This document shows, piece after piece, positions 23,067-35,647 of a stretch of 64,000 bases of DNA. The notes beneath the pieces were generated by a model, which did not search any database, was not told where the DNA came from, and worked only from the letters and a program-made list of their open reading frames with translations. How positions within the stretch are numbered: position 1 is the stretch's first letter; every line of letters starts with the position of its first letter. The DNA is from Kingdonia uniflora (Eukaryota; Streptophyta; Magnoliopsida; Ranunculales; Circaeasteraceae), in assembly GCA_014058105.1 (NCBI GenBank), contig JACGCM010000779.1:1674001-1738000 (forward strand), read 5' to 3'. Position numbers and translations under genes: made by a program.

Positions 23067-24483
23067 GAACTTAAGGAAATGCGCCTTAGAATAAAAGATT
23101 TAGAGAGTGAGCTCGCTAAGGAGAGAAATGCCTCAGCGTCCCTATTTTCTTCGCAAGAGAAGCTACAGGTTAGAAAGGAGCAAGAAATATTTAACTTGTA
23201 TGCTTCATTAGTAAATGGCAAAAAGAGCTCGCGGAGATGAAAGAAAAGGTAACGAAGCTCAAAAGCCAGAATGATGTGCTAGTGGTAAAGAGTAGGGATG
23301 CTGACATGGTTTGATGCCATATAAAGGCTTTAGAAAAGTCAGAGGAAGGGTTATGCCATTCTATGTCCAGTATGAAGGATCAAATGATCAGCAAAATGAA
23401 TGAACAGGAGCAGACTCGAGCTGATCTAGTGAATACCAGAAACGAGCTGGCCCAATTGAAGAAGAGAATGGTTAAGAAAGATAGCGAGCTGAAGAAAGCT
23501 CAAGATGACCTATCTACCTCTGAAGTTGCGGTTGAGCAGTTGACTACAGCCTTACCTACTAAGGATATGGAGTTTTGATGGTGTAAAGGAAGTGTGATGA
23601 GTTAAATGAGAAGGTGGCGTAATTGAAGACCGATTTGGCCCAGGCCAATTCGCGTGCAAGAAACGCCGAGGCTGGAGAGTGCTCGAGAAAGAATAAAAGG
23701 GACGTCAAGGTCTCCCTTGTTCAAGGGGATGTAGTTAGCCTATCAGCTTGAATAAGAGAGCTAGAGAGAAATGTAGCTCAAACTCAAGGTCATGTGCAAA
23801 AAAGAAATGAGCGGTTAAGGGAGTGCCAAAGTATCTTGGACGCTGTTCTTGCCATGGAACAAGAGTTTGAGTGGGTTATCAGGGGTGAGGTGATTTTGAT
23901 AAAGAAGAAAGATAAGTTGTTAAATAATTCTCCTGCTAGGGAAGATTTAAACAGGGAGCTTGAAGAACTTCGTGCTCAGGTGGCGGATTTGAAGGCAATG
24001 AACCAGGCTAAAGCTAAATGAGAAGGCGAGGGAGAACATCGAATTTACTTCCCACATAGATAGTTAAATGAAATGGTGAGAAGCACGGTATAATAGGTTA
24101 AAAGAGCACCTAAAAATGGCAAGAAAGAATTTCTCTAGGCTGGTTATACCACTGGCTCTGAACTTAGAGATGTTAATGGCAGTGATTGCCTATTTTATTA
24201 AGGAAATTAAAAGGTTCGAGTTAGAGAGGAATACATTGCACAACTATTTTTCGGGTAGAGGATGCATTTGTAGAGCTAAAGTAGATCGTGTAAATTGTAT
24301 GATCTCAATGGAAACGGAGTTAGGTTCTCGGCCTACTGAATTGGTAGAGCAGGGCAGGGTCATTGTGGCTGCTTGAGCTTGAGAGTTTATGGCTGATCAT
24401 CCTCCTGCTATAGGGGAAAGCGTGGCTAACCACCCAACAACAAAAAATAATTCTCTGTAGTTATTGTAAATGCAACCTAAAAA

Positions 24484-24830
24484 AGTATCTGTCGCAGACA
24501 TATTGAGAGATGAAAGCTAGTTTTACCTATGCTTTATCTTATGTCTGGTAGAGTTTTTTTTATTGAAAACTAGTATTACCTTCGTTTTAATCGCAGTATA
24601 GTAATGTCGCAGCCATATTGAGTGAGATAAAAGCTAGTTTGACCTTTGCTTTATCATATATCTGGTAGAGTTCTTTGATTGAAAACTATTATTACCTTCA
24701 TTTTAATAGCAGAGTAGTAATGTCACAGCCATATTGAGTAAGATGAAAGCTAGTTTTACCTTTGCTTTATCTTATGTCTGGTAGAGTTCCTTGATTGAAA
24801 ACTACTATTAATTTCTTTTTAATCTCGGAG
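24484..24830 (-). repeat. 117-bp tandem repeat, 3 copies
   Basis: GCTTTATCTTATGTCTGGTAG-type phrases start at 24531, 24648 and 24764 (spacing 116-117). Located between the converging ends of the antisense gene and pol, as in the other Tat elements. Sequence unrelated to the 161-bp repeat of A except for a loosely similar CTAGTWTTACCTTTGCTTTATC phrase (reverse orientation in A). Confidence 0.82.
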
Positions 24831-25064
24831 AATGTATAGAGTTGAACAAAGTGAATGTTATCCTTTTTTTAATTGGAATAGAGGTCTATTAAAAGCTAGT
24901 ATTACCTTTGCTATAATCTATGTATTGTCTATGTTAGTAGAGAGTTGTGTGGGAAAAAACTTAGAAATTTTTATTGAATAGAAAATGATGTACATTGGAT
25001 GGAGATGAAAATCTTACTTTTGGAATAGAAAAGGTGAGAATTAGAAATAGAGTAGTGAGGGACT

Positions 25065-26300
25065 TAAACGATAGTACCATTTCAGTCGCCTAGTGTTTAA
25101 AGAATTTGAGATGTGAACTCCCTCTTCTGTCATAAAGTAATATGATCCCAGGCCTGTGAGACCAGTGATAAGGAATGGGGCCTCCCAGTTTTCTGCTAGC
25201 CTCCCGGCATGTGGCTCTTTACTGTGTTAAGGGATTTCTTTGAGGACAAGATCATTAATTTAGAAAGTATTGCTTCTGACTCATCTATTATACGAACTAG
25301 CCAGCATATGGTGATATCGACCTAGGTTAGCAATGGCCCATTCCCTAGTCTCATCGATCCAATTGAGGTTACAGGCTAATTCAAACTTATTTTCTTCATC
25401 AGTTAGGTCGTGATCTTTGACTGGATGATAGTATTTAGATGGAATGATAGCTTCGGTCCCATAGGCAAGGAGGAATGGGGTACAGCCGATTGATTGACGA
25501 GGAGTGGTACGATATGCTCATAAGACGTGAGGAAGTTCTTAAACCCAGTTCCCTTTTTTCTGTGAGTGAAGTCTTTTCTCGAGTCCATCCACGATGATCT
25601 TGTTGGGGATTTTGGCTTGGCCATTGCCTTAAGGGTAGTAGGGGTTGGATGGCGAGTAGATGATATTATGTTTGTTGAGGAAGGCTATGACTTTTTCTCT
25701 AACGAATTATGGCCCATTATCGATATGAATTAGGTGGGGGCATCCAAACTGAGTGATGATGTATTCCCAGATAAAAGAGATGACTTCTTCTCTGGTTCGA
25801 AAAAGTGGAACTGCCTCTACCTATTTTGTAAAGTAATCTGTATCTATGAGTAGGTATCGGTAGTTACCTAGTGAATTAGGAAATTTAACGAAAAGGTCGA
25901 ATGCCCATCTTTTGAGTGGCCAAAATACCTTACTTGCATGTTGTTCGAGCATAGGGGCGCGTATCATTTGTCCATGCCGTTGACATATATCACATTTGTA
26001 TGAGTACTCTTCTGCTTGCTTGTGCATGCCTGGCCAAAATACTCCTGTAATGGCCCTGTTTATGAGTGATCAACCTGCGGCGTGGGAGCCACAAGTCCCT
26101 TAATGTAAATCGCAGAGCATCTCATACACTTTCTTTCTGGAGATGCACTTTAGGTAAGCCCCCGTAACTGAATAATGATATAATTAACCGCTTTGATTTG
26201 TGTAGTACTTTGAGTTGTCGATCAGTTGTTGACTCTCATTTGAATCTACTGGAAGGGGTCTTTTACATTTCTTGTCGATACCAAGGTAGGCTAGGAAGGG
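25065..26300 (-). pseudogene. Element B integrase
   Basis: Read right to left: the zinc-binding region with HKQAEEYSYKCDICQRHG at about 26000-25960 (the open stretch 26027-25821 begins at MHKQ), core blocks LLIDTDYFTK and IHIDNGP, NKIIVDGLEKR, and the C-terminal RRLKWYYR close to the end. Several stops and frameshifts. The three catalytic residues seem retained where legible, but the frame is not continuous. Confidence 0.82.
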
Positions 26301-26303
26301 CTT

Positions 26304-27330
26304 TCACCAATCGCCGTCTTCCTCTTTATCACCCCTTGTGTTAATTGCGCATACAGAAATTCGATCAATGCTGGGGGTTAAAATTACTTTGATCTGGAGA
26401 TATCGAGCTTCTATTCCCAAGACCCTGGCTAGATATGCCAAGGAATCGGCGTGTCTGTTTTCACCTCGAGGAAGATAATCAAGAGTTGCTTGCGCAAACT
26501 TACTTATCCTATCTACAATGAGAACAACATATTCGATTATCTTGCAATTTTTCTTGTATTGCTCAGGGTACTGGTAGACAATGAGTAATGAATTTGTGTA
26601 AACTAAGAGTTCTAGGATACCGAGCTCAAGTGCAAGGTTGAGTCCATGAATGAGAGCTTCATATTCGGCGATATTGTTGGAGGCTTCAAAATCTAAGCGG
26701 ATTGATTTTTTAATTTTGTCATTGAAAGGGGCAATTAATATGATTCTAATTCTTGTCCTTGAGGATCCTGCTGAACCATCGGTAATAAGCCTCCACCCTT
26801 TGCTTGTAATCCATTCAGCTCGCTCGCCAAATGCTTTGGTGGGTGGATCTTTTGTAATTTCTTCTCTAGGGTCAGAACTGTGCTCCTCCCACTCGGGATC
26901 TTCTACTGGAAAATTTGTGAAAAAATTGGTAATGGCCTGACCCTTTTTGGAATGACGTTGTTCGAACTTGATATCATGTTGTCCCAAACTGACTGACCAT
27001 TGTTGCACTCTCCTTGATTTTTCTTTCTTTAACAGTACCTCCCGAAGTGGGTAGTTCGTCATGACTTTGATTGAATGAGCTTGGAAGTAGTGCTTAAGTT
27101 TCTGTGAAGTATAAACAAGAGTTAGAAGAAGTCTCTTGGTTATAGAATTCCTCTTTTCTGCTAGAGTGAGGGTTTTGCTGATGAAGAAGACTAACTTTTC
27201 GATTTTCCCTTCATGTCAAATGACAACTAAACTGATTGAAATATCTGTAACTACTAGGTAGATGATCAGTTCCTCATTATTTATTGGGGTGCTCATTATG
27301 GGAGACCTCCCCAAATAGGTTTTGAGATCC
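26304..27330 (-). pseudogene. Element B RNase H and archaeal-type RNase H
   Basis: The open part, 26304-27062 (252 codons), contains the end of the normal RNase H (TNYPLREVL, SVSLGQHDIKFEQRHSKKG) and the archaeal-type domain with LITDGSAGSS, AEYEALIHGLNLALELG, VYTNSLLIVYQYP and RHADSLAYLARVLG. The third acidic residue is Asn (YTN instead of YTD), while the last Asp is present. The upstream part, 27063-27330, is frameshifted. Confidence 0.84.
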
Positions 27331-27479
27331 TAAAAAGTTGTTACGCATTTTGATGTCCATTGGACCTCTACATTTAGCTGAACTTTTCCTCATTTGGTAT
27401 AACTGCATAGTAATAAGAACAGCCAGTGATAGTAGTCTGAAGATTTTGAAATGAATCGGTTGATTGTGGTAATCTTGCC

Positions 27480-28170
27480 AGCAAGTTTCTATACATCTTT
27501 TATCGTATTTGGAGATGGCATGTTGAGGAGAGCCCAAATTTGATCTGGATCGGCCTCAATCTCTTTCTTCCTGATGAGATGGATGAAAAATTAACCTTAA
27601 TATACTCCGAATTGACATTTATCGGGATTGAGATGTATTCTATAAGATCGAAGAATATTAAATATTGTATTGAGATCTATAATGTGGTTGGCTGACTGTA
27701 TGCTCTTATACAAGAGATCGTCAATATAGACTTCCACGACTTTCCCAAGATGTGCATTGAATATAGTAGTCATCAACCATTGATAAGTCTTGCCTGCATT
27801 TTTGAGTCTGAAGGGCATGACTTTATAGCAGTAAAGTCCTCTTTCAATGATGAAAGTTGTCTTCTCTTGATCTTCTTCCAAGAGTAGAATTTGATTGTAC
27901 CCAGAAGCAGCGTCCATCATAGATAGGAGTTCGTGAGCTGTAGTAGAATCAAGGATTTGATGAATGTTAGGGAGATGAAAAGTGACCTTTGGAGTGTATT
28001 TGTTTAGATCTGTGAAATCTACGCAAACTCAGACTTTTTTGTTCTTCTTTGGGACAACGATGGTGTTGGATATCTAATCTGGATATTTGGCTTCTCGAAT
28101 GAATCCCACTTCGATCAATTTCTCAATCTCCATGTTAACTTCATTAATGTTGACGTATTCTCTAAGCTCT
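27480..28170 (-). pseudogene. Element B reverse transcriptase
   Basis: Blocks: EIEKLIEVGFIREAKYP, VCVDFTDLNKYTPKV, SMMDAASGYNQILL, FRLKNAGKTYQ, EVYIDDLLYKS (palm catalytic motif intact) and LNPDKCQFGVY. The open part is 27597-27920. A stop splits the finger region and about 200 codons between protease and RT are missing compared with A. Confidence 0.85.
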
Positions 28171-28199
28171 TCTGTTAAAGGCTGATCATTAAGGTGATC

Positions 28200-28660
28200 A
28201 ACTTTCTTTAATTGCTATGCGGCGTATCTGTCTGAGGTATCTAGAATTACTGAGACAGTGTTTTTACAAGCTCGGGAAAGCTTTTGACTATTCCTAATTT
28301 CATAGATACCATCATTATGTTTGAACCAGAGTGCTTGATGATAGGTGGAAGGGATTACTTCCATGCTGTGAATCCAACAACAACCCATAATCCTGAAAAA
28401 ATGAGATTTAGCATTGATTATGTAGAAGATGACGTCGATGGTGGCTGGTCCTGCGCTAATTGGTAAGATGATCTTGCCTACTCATTCTTCTTTAGGACAA
28501 TTAAATCTACTGATATCGGTATTGCTTGGAATAACTTGATCGGCCAATCGTATTTTGTCGATAGTGGTCTAAAAAAGAATCTCAATACCGCTTCCATTAT
28601 CAATCATCATTTTGTGTATGACAAACTTCTTCATTTTGTGTATTATGACTAATGCATCAT
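28200..28660 (-). pseudogene. Element B protease
   Basis: KFVIHKMMIDNGSGIEILF near 28625-28575: the active site reads D-N-G rather than D-T-G. Later blocks KIILPISAGPATIDVIF and RIMGCCWIHSMEV parallel element A, with a stop or two between. Confidence 0.75.
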
Positions 28661-30480
28661 AATGTGGAAATTTAACATGGTTAATATTATAATCTTTGAA
28701 TGAGATGAAAAGTAGGCGATTGCTCGACTCAGGTAGAAGCTTGGCCTTTTTGTCTTGAGCTATGAGATCACACCATTCTGACAGTCTCCTGCGCTTGAAT
28801 CGACAAGAGTTGGTGATTTGATGGATTTTAATCATGTTGTTATGGTGCATATGGTAGAGATGCTTTTCCTCAGCTTGATCTTCGACCTGGACGACTTCCA
28901 GCTACTTCTTATAGCTGCCATCCTTGTATGATTCCAAGTCAATAATGTATTCGAATATCTGTCCCTCCTTGAAAATAAATTCAAGTGACCTCTATAAAGC
29001 ATAGCAGTTGTCAGTAGAATGATGGCTTACCTTATGATGCATGCAGTACGGGTGGTTCTCCATTAGTTCCAATGGTTGAGAAAGACAGTATAACTTATCC
29101 TTGGAGAGGATTGGAAAAATTATGGAGATTCGAACATTCATCCGAGGTTTGCCAGTATTTCCCTTAGAACTCTTTTGATCCTCCTTTGGTTCAGTGCTTC
29201 AATCTGCGGATGGACCTTTCGTGGTTAGGATGGATTTAGCAGATTTATGCCTTTCAGGCATCATCCTTTCCCGGTCGACGTAACTATTGACCTTGGTGTT
29301 CATTTCTTCTAAGGTCGCAAGTTTATTGAGGAAGAGGTGTTCTTTGGCCTTGCAGTCGAGTTTGAGCACGTTGGTGAAAGCAACAGTAGCTATTTTCTGA
29401 TCGAGATTGTCTACTTTATGCCCGAGATCCAAAAACTTCTTCGCAAATGCCTCGAACTTCTCTCATGTGACTGCATAAGACTGATAAGAGAATAAAAATT
29501 CTCCTCTTTATCTCTGTTGTGGGCATGCGTCTTGATGAATTGTTTCTGCAGCTGGTCGAATGTGTGTATGGAGTCTTCAGGTAAAGAATGGAACTACCAG
29601 AGTGGTTCTTCTTATAGACTGATTGTGAACAAATGGCAGAGGATATGGTTGAGAATGGAATACAACCCCTATAAATCATGGTACTGTTGAATGTGCTCAT
29701 TTGGATTGGTGCCCTTGTATTTGTAAATTTTTGGTGTATGAAAACCTTTCAGTATTTCTATATCAAATATTTCTTTGGCAATTGGACTCCCTTGTAACTT
29801 GGTAAGGTCGTCCGTAGTGTCCAGAACTTGTGCTTCGATTAACTCCTTGATACGCTGATCCATATGCTCTTGTGTAACATATTGACTTGTCGGTTGAGTG
29901 GCTTGACGAGGAGGTTGAGGATTATGAGTACCGGTACCTTCACTCAAACGATCACGTACTGGAGCTCGAGGTTGAGGTCGCTGTTCATCCTCCTGACGTT
30001 TGGAAAATCAGTAACCTCAGCTAATTTTAGACTAAACTTCATCACCTAAATTAATGGACGGCTGAGGTTCGTGTAGATTATTTCTAGAAATAGCTTTTCT
30101 TGTGGCTCCTCAAGGTCCCAAATTTTCCCGTGCAGAAGTCCGCGAGGTTTTTGGCTATTGATCGTGATCCCTATTGGAGGAGCCTGCTGAGTATTATTTA
30201 CAGAGCATATAATGCAGTCTGTATGGTAGTCATCTGGTCTTCATGTCATTTGTACGCTGTAAAATGTTCTTATCGTTCAGCTTTGAGCTCCTTCTCACAG
30301 AGCTCTCCGTCAAGAGTTAATTGATGTTTGAGCTCACCGTGTTTCTCTATTTCGGCGTTGAGATTCGCCCGTAACTCTGTATGTTATTCCGGCTCAACTA
30401 AAAGATCGAGCTGGATTTTGGTTGTTGGTCGTCTGGAAGTGGCCATGATTGATATTTGTAGTAGAACGAATGTATGCCTT
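28661..30480 (-). pseudogene. Element B gag
   Basis: N-terminal charged and coiled-coil part (about 30470-30000), then the EHMDQRIKELIEAQVL block at about 29870-29820, FDIEILKGFHTPKIYKYKGT, DNLDQKIATVAFTNVLKLDCKAKEH at about 29410, and a zinc knuckle YCMHHKVSHHSTDNC near 29045-29000. Several stops. It retains CAA and CAG codons where element A has TAA and TAG. Confidence 0.8.
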
Positions 30481-30504
30481 AGGATATCATTGAAATATCT
30501 TCTT

Positions 30505-30521
30505 TCCCACAGACGATGCCA
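30505..30521 (-). promoter_or_regulatory. Primer-binding site of element B
   Basis: Minus strand TGGCATCGTCTGTGGGA, two transitions from the site in element A. Confidence 0.8.
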
Positions 30522-30523
30522 AA

Positions 30524-31139
30524 TATAATTGAATAATTCCGTAAGCTCGAGATGGCTTGGAATTAGCTCTTACACCAATGTTCCTGTGACAAAAACTAAC
30601 ATGAAATAAGAAATGGCATAGGTGATTTAGCGTGAAAAACCTTTGAATAGGTAAAAAATCACAACCTCGAGTTGATGGTTTTTGTAATAGTAACTTTTAT
30701 TGCATGAGACTGATATCTTATTACAAGTGATCTCTCAACTTAGAAATACTTGATCTTATAAATAAGAAGTTTTGATGTTTTAAGAATCTAGAAAATGTAG
30801 TTTTCTTGGTGATTTCTCATATATTTTTCTAGTCCCTGTCTCTTCTTGTACTTTTTCTTTATATTGGCCTTCTCCATAGTTTTTCATTGTGCTGAAGCAC
30901 GTTCTCTGAACAATGTGGTTAGTGGCAGTTGAGTGAGTAACTATTGAGTTTGGGAGTGCCAGGTGTCTTTAGCATGTTCATGTTTTTCTGTTTGAGCTCG
31001 ACCTACGCTCTTTATCAGTTCGTAGGGTAGGTGTCAATGCTGACTGTTGATGTTATGTGTAGAATGCATGAGTCTGACATGAAAGTATTTTAAAGTAGAA
31101 TTATCTCAAATTGGTTAGATCGAGGGATAGGTCCCTATA
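30524..31139 (-). repeat. 5' LTR of element B
   Basis: On the minus strand it begins TATAGGGACCTATCCCTCG (TG mutated to TA) and ends CAATTATA. It aligns with the LTRs of A over its length, including ACCTCGAG/CTCGAGGT and ATTACAAGTGATCTC-type segments. Confidence 0.85.
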
Positions 31140-31337
31140 GTCTAGTTTTGTAGTTTCGATTTGATTTATTCTACTTTGGATTTCTGTGAAGTTTTACTCA
31201 CATTTTTATTTCATTTTGATCGTAGGATTGGTTCGATACGATTTCATTTATTTCTGATTAGATCAAGAATAAGTCATGAACTTACCTTTTGAAAGTGAGA
31301 AATGTTCATTTTAAAAGTGAGATATGTTCGTATAAAT

Positions 31338-32277
31338 CTTGTTAGAAAATACAAATGAGGCTTTAGTTTGAATGGCAGAACTAAGTGCTTAGTCCCACAT
31401 TAGATATGAGGGAAACTCAACTCTACTATATAAGTAAGTCTAATACTTAACTTGTTGTGATGTGTGTGAGAGTTGGTGGGTTACACGCACATGTGCGACA
31501 TGTGCGACCCATGTGTCCAAACTACCTTGGGTGCATGGGCTAACCATGGGCTTGCACGACCTAGGAACCCACTTATTAGTATAAGTCTATGATTGGGCCT
31601 TGGGGCCATGGGCTTATGGGGATTCCTTGGAACATTAAGTCATTTTTTTGGGTTTAAGGTGTGAGTTGTGTTATCTCCAACAGACGCACCTTAAGGTGTG
31701 ACTCTTGGTTAAGAGGTACTAACTTGAGGTGTGACTCTTGGTGAAGAGTCACCTATGCTCTATATAACCCAACTTCATTTTTATTTGTTATTATCAGTTT
31801 TTAATGTTTTCTTGGGATATTTTCAAGAGAGAAAACATACGCAATCAATGGTCATTTGGCAGTGAGATAAAATGGCTTTCTTCTCTCTATGATTGATCAT
31901 TGTATCCTGGGAGATAGGGGCCTATATTCCTACAAAGCGCTGTGGCTCAGGCGAATCTATCTTAAGGAGATAGTGTGTATATACTAAACTTGATCATCTC
32001 TTTAAGGGGCGTTGTTTGTTCATGCAGATTGGATTACAAATCTCTCTATGAGAAGCCATTTTTGACAGACCAAAGGTGATAGTGTTACTGCTCTTGTGTT
32101 AGTGAGAAAGGTGATACGGATTATCAAATGGCGTTGTTGCTGGAGATGCAATCAATTTTAAAATTGTGTTTCTGTTATTAAATTATTGTTCCATTTGACG
32201 AGTTTTTTGTTGTTTTTATTAGTGATTTTTCTTCTATTTTTTGCTCCGCTTGAGGTATTTGTTTTATGTGTTGTGCA
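31338..32277 (+). repeat. Possible solo LTR (Ty1/copia-like)
   Basis: It begins TGTTAGAAAATAC, soon followed by the AGTCCCACATTAGATATGAG phrase common in plant copia LTRs, then a G/C-richer stretch and a TATATAA (31432). A short duplication of GAGGTGTGACTCTTGG occurs at about 31693 and 31726. No PBS follows and no target duplication is visible, so ends and family are uncertain. 31140-31337 shows nothing recognisable. Confidence 0.4.
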
Positions 32278-34409
32278 GGAAAAGGCAGCAAGGCACAATA
32301 ATTGTCGTTCATCGTCAACTTTCGGCAATAGATAATAGCCTAAGTCACATTCTCTCTCAAAACATTGATTATGTCCAAAATTTCCCACAAAACAGACTCT
32401 CTCTATCTCCCAAAAAACCAACTCTCTCACTCTCAAAGCAATTCATAACTCCCACGACTCTCTATCTCAAAACTCTTAACAAATACTAAACCTCTCATCT
32501 CTCTCCTGCAGATGTTAAAACCCCTTTTGCTTTGATTAAACCATGGTGGTTCACTAGCAACGCCTCCTCCCTCAACAGATCTTAACAAAACTCCCACAAA
32601 ACTCTCCCTCATTCTCTCTCAAATCTCCGCGTCTAATGGAAGTCGATCTTCTCTACGTTTAAGCTCAAATTCACTCTAATTTTTCTTTGAGTTGCTCTGA
32701 TTTACTCTGAGTTGGGGGTCTTTGATTAGTTTCGATTTGTTTGATTCAATCTGAAATTTTAAACTAGGCTTTCTGATTGAAGTTTTCTGATAGAAGTACT
32801 GTGAATAAAGGTCTGTGATTGAAGTTTTGCGATGGAAGTCTGTGCCTGAAGCTCTGTGATAGAAGTCTGTGATTGAATCTCTCAAATTAATCGATGGTTT
32901 CAAATTAGTGTTCTGTGATTAAAGTTCTTAAATTGAAGTTATTTTGTAGCTAATGTATTCTCTGTCATTAGTGATTAATTTGGGTTCAGCTGTTGATTTG
33001 CCACCCAAATTACTGTTAAATCTTTGAAGCTTGGTAACTGTGATTGGTGATAGGGTTGCATTTCTCTTGAAGAATATTGGGTTTACTCATTGAGGTAAAT
33101 CGTATCACCATTTATGCTACAGTAGTTTACTCTGGGTTTTACTTTGTTTCCGGGTTTCTATTTTTGATTAATTTTATTGAAACTGTGAGTTAAAGTTTGA
33201 ATTTTGTATTGCTTTTGTATTTGATTAGGGGTTGTTATCGTTATCTTCGTCGCTATACGCTTTCATTTATATAACTTTGTTCGTATTCACCAAGTATTAT
33301 AGAGCTTGTTCTTGCTAAAAACGAGTCAGGATCAACAACTGTTGTTCAAAAGCTCTGCCTATGTATTCCTCTTATGGGAACGACGATATCTATTACTTGA
33401 TCTAGACAATTAGGTAGTATTTCTACTGCATACTTGGTTCGCGAGCACTAACATACATAAGTATTGTTTTTCAAGTTTATTGAAGGAGATGGGCATGGTT
33501 GATTAAAACAAAGCAACAAAGCCAATATCAAAGCAAAGCGACAAAGCGAAGAAGACTTCTAGTTGCTTATATTTTTAGTATTGTAAGGATTGAGAAAATG
33601 TTTGTGTAAAGATTATTGAGTGACGCTCTGTTAGGTGAGGAAATTGTACTCTGTTGCAAGTACAGCTTTGGAACCCCCAATCAGGCCAAAAATTGTTTCA
33701 ACATGTACTTCGCCAACGATCCTGAGTGGGCCTTCCCAATGGTTTCACCATGGTTACCAAACGTGCCTCTAAAAAGGCCGCCCTATAGGTAATCATCTTT
33801 TCATCGCACCGTCCCTGTCACGGTCTATCGTTGTTAAATTATTACTTTATTGATTCAATGTTTAATTTTTGCAACAACGCTTAGATAAGGGTGAACCAAA
33901 ACGGGATTTCATCACCCGTGCGTGCCAACGTATTAGATTACCAGGAGTTCATCATCAAGTTTTAATCTTTTTGGTATCAACAGTCCTGACCACTTTAAAA
34001 GATTTTTAGATAAGAAGCCATAAAAAACAAAGTTAATCAAAAGGCTTCTCCCAGACCTAGGGTAACACGCTCAATAGGAAAAACCTGATAAGTGGCTACA
34101 TTTGTTGGAGGACGTATGATCCCTAGCATAGCTAGTGTGGATATGTGACTCTAAGTGAATCGCTTCACCTTCCAGCACAGATGCTTCTAGGTGACTAGAC
34201 AGCACAGGAGCTATCACCAAAGAGAGTAAAACATCTCAAGTATCGATCTACTGTCAGGAGTAGGAGCATTGAACCCTAAGATCGGGCTCACAACTTAACT
34301 TTAAAAAAGAGACCAATTAAACGTTCTTGAGTGCTCAAATTTATTGATTGAGTTGTATATTTGATTGGGGTAACACCCAAACTCGGACTAGGACGCTGCT
34401 AATACCAAT
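32278..34409 (+). other. Unassigned; expected place of the Athila 5' LTR and leader
   Basis: No coding sequence supported. 32740-32900 has a loose minisatellite of TCTGTGATTGAAG-type units. 32460-32640 is CT-rich and leader-like. I looked for the Athila primer site TGGCGCCGTTGCCGGGG before gag and did not find it, nor the start seen after the polypurine tract near 61670. A short open stretch at 33694 reads MYFANDPEWAFP; it is too short to name. Confidence 0.35.
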
Positions 34410-35620
34410 ATGAGCGGGACTAATGGGAATGGTCCCAAACCTGCTGCTGCTGCGGCGAGAATCACTCTCCGCAATTGAATGCATCCTACAGTTGTTAGTA
34501 AACCTTCGTGTATTATGATTCCCTGATATGTAGGAAAATTTGAGTTAAACCAGGATTCTTGTCTATCCTCCCAAAATTTCATGGTAGTCCCACTGAAAAC
34601 CCGTATAACCATCTTAAGGACTTTAAGGATCATATGCTTATTTTAAACTTTGAACGTATTACAGAAGATTCTCTAAAATTACGTGTGTTCCTTTTTTTTT
34701 ATGGGAAACGTACGCAATTGGTTGTACACTCTTGAGGAGAACTCTGTAAACACATTTAAACAACTCATTAAGGAGTTTTTGAAAAAGTACTTCCCTAACT
34801 ACAAAACTGCTAAGATACGACAGAGTATTTATAACTTCACGCAAAACTGAGGAGAGTCATTATATGACTACCTATAATGGTTTAGGGATTTAGAGCAAGG
34901 ATGTCCACATCACGGGATTCAATTGATTAATATAGTTCAAACTCTTTATGATGGTCTAGATTATAATACTAGAGCTTGTGTTCAGTCTATGTGCGCGGGT
35001 ACATTCGATGAGAAAACATACACCAAAGCTTGGACATTTTTAAATGATGTAGTAGATAAGACCTACCAATGGTAAATGATAAGAGAGGAAAGACCTTGTC
35101 ACAGTGCAAATGTGCACTAAGTAGACTCTAATTCAGAGTCTGCCACTCTTAGAACCATTCTTAATAAAATCAAGAACTTAGAGATCAGCAAAAGGGAAAA
35201 ATACCCTACCACTTCTTCTGTTAATCATGTGGCGATGCCACTTTGTATGGTTTATGAAAGTTTGGACTCTCTGGTTCAAGATTTCCCTGACATGCTTAGT
35301 TTAAAAACGGGTAGGAAAGACCAAGCCAATGCCATGTATCAGCGTCCCAATAGCCAACCTTTCAATGGTGGATGGAATAGTAATTCTAACAACTCCAATT
35401 CTTGAGAAAGTAGAAATTACCACCAAGGAGGTTCTTCTGGCAGCACTCCTTAACAACTGCACAACCAAGTGAACCATCACCAGTCGAGTTCCACGTAGCA
35501 ACAAAATCCATTATACCCAGCTCCCCTTAATGTGCCTTATATTCCTCTGTACAATAGAAATCTACCTATTTAAAATTTTTCCTTAGAAGATACTCTAAAG
35601 GCGCTTATGCAATTACCCAG
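34410..35620 (+). pseudogene. Athila-type gag
   Basis: Starts MSGTNGNGPKPAAAAARITL. Recognisable Athila gag blocks after frameshifts: VGKFEL near 34540, NPYNHLKDFKD-like and LYTLEENSVNTFKQLIKEF at about 34720-34780, KKYFPNYKTAKIRQ and LYDYLxWFRDLEQGCPHHG at about 34860-34920, TLYDGLDYNTRACV at 34945. It would form the particle. At least five stops or frameshifts are present. Confidence 0.82.
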
Positions 35621-35647
35621 TCATCTATTGCCAAACTTGAGGGTCAA

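Larger units (their letters stand above)
21097..24376 (+). pseudogene. Element B large antisense gene (coiled-coil, PF04195-like N-terminus)
   Basis: Starts METSTVNEASTCGRS. N-terminal blocks: FCKAKATIE, ISPEDVLQFYGVKNF at about 21640, RPRFFDLNLVGRTWNDN at about 21720. Intron-like gaps with GT-AG ends are 21851-21935, 22440-22518 and 22948-23066, matching those of A and E. The coiled-coil stretches lie at 22540-22760 and 23090-24020. The C-terminal block FIKEIKRFELERN, GCICRAK and LGSRPTELVEQGR ends at TGA 24374. A few frame breaks (for example near 21330 and 23575) make it probably non-functional. The gene reads against pol, with the repeat spacer between the two converging ends. Confidence 0.75.
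18811..31139 (-). mobile_element. Tat element B, 3' truncated
   Basis: The same family as A on the minus strand: 5' LTR and PBS at the right, gag to integrase from about 30480 to 25065, a tandem-repeat spacer, and the antisense genes on the + strand from 24376 back to 19719. The 3' LTR, the LTR-proximal antisense ORF and its promoter are missing; the left end falls in the proline-codon patch that A has near 15600-15660. There is a further deletion between protease and RT near 28170. With one LTR only, no target duplication can be shown. Confidence 0.88.

Noticed and set aside
24484..24830. CRISPR-like array
   Set aside because: Direct tandem repeats of full 117-bp units without separate spacers, in plant DNA; the same holds for the other arrays.
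31338..32277. Complete copia element starting at this LTR
   Set aside because: No primer-binding site or copia domains follow on either side.
32158..32436. 92-codon open frame on the minus strand
   Set aside because: No domain, no homologue in the window, overlaps CT-rich leader-like sequence.
33694..33780. MYFANDPEWAFP open stretch as a possible host exon
   Set aside because: About 29 codons only, no splice context or family recognised, lies in retroelement leader-like sequence.
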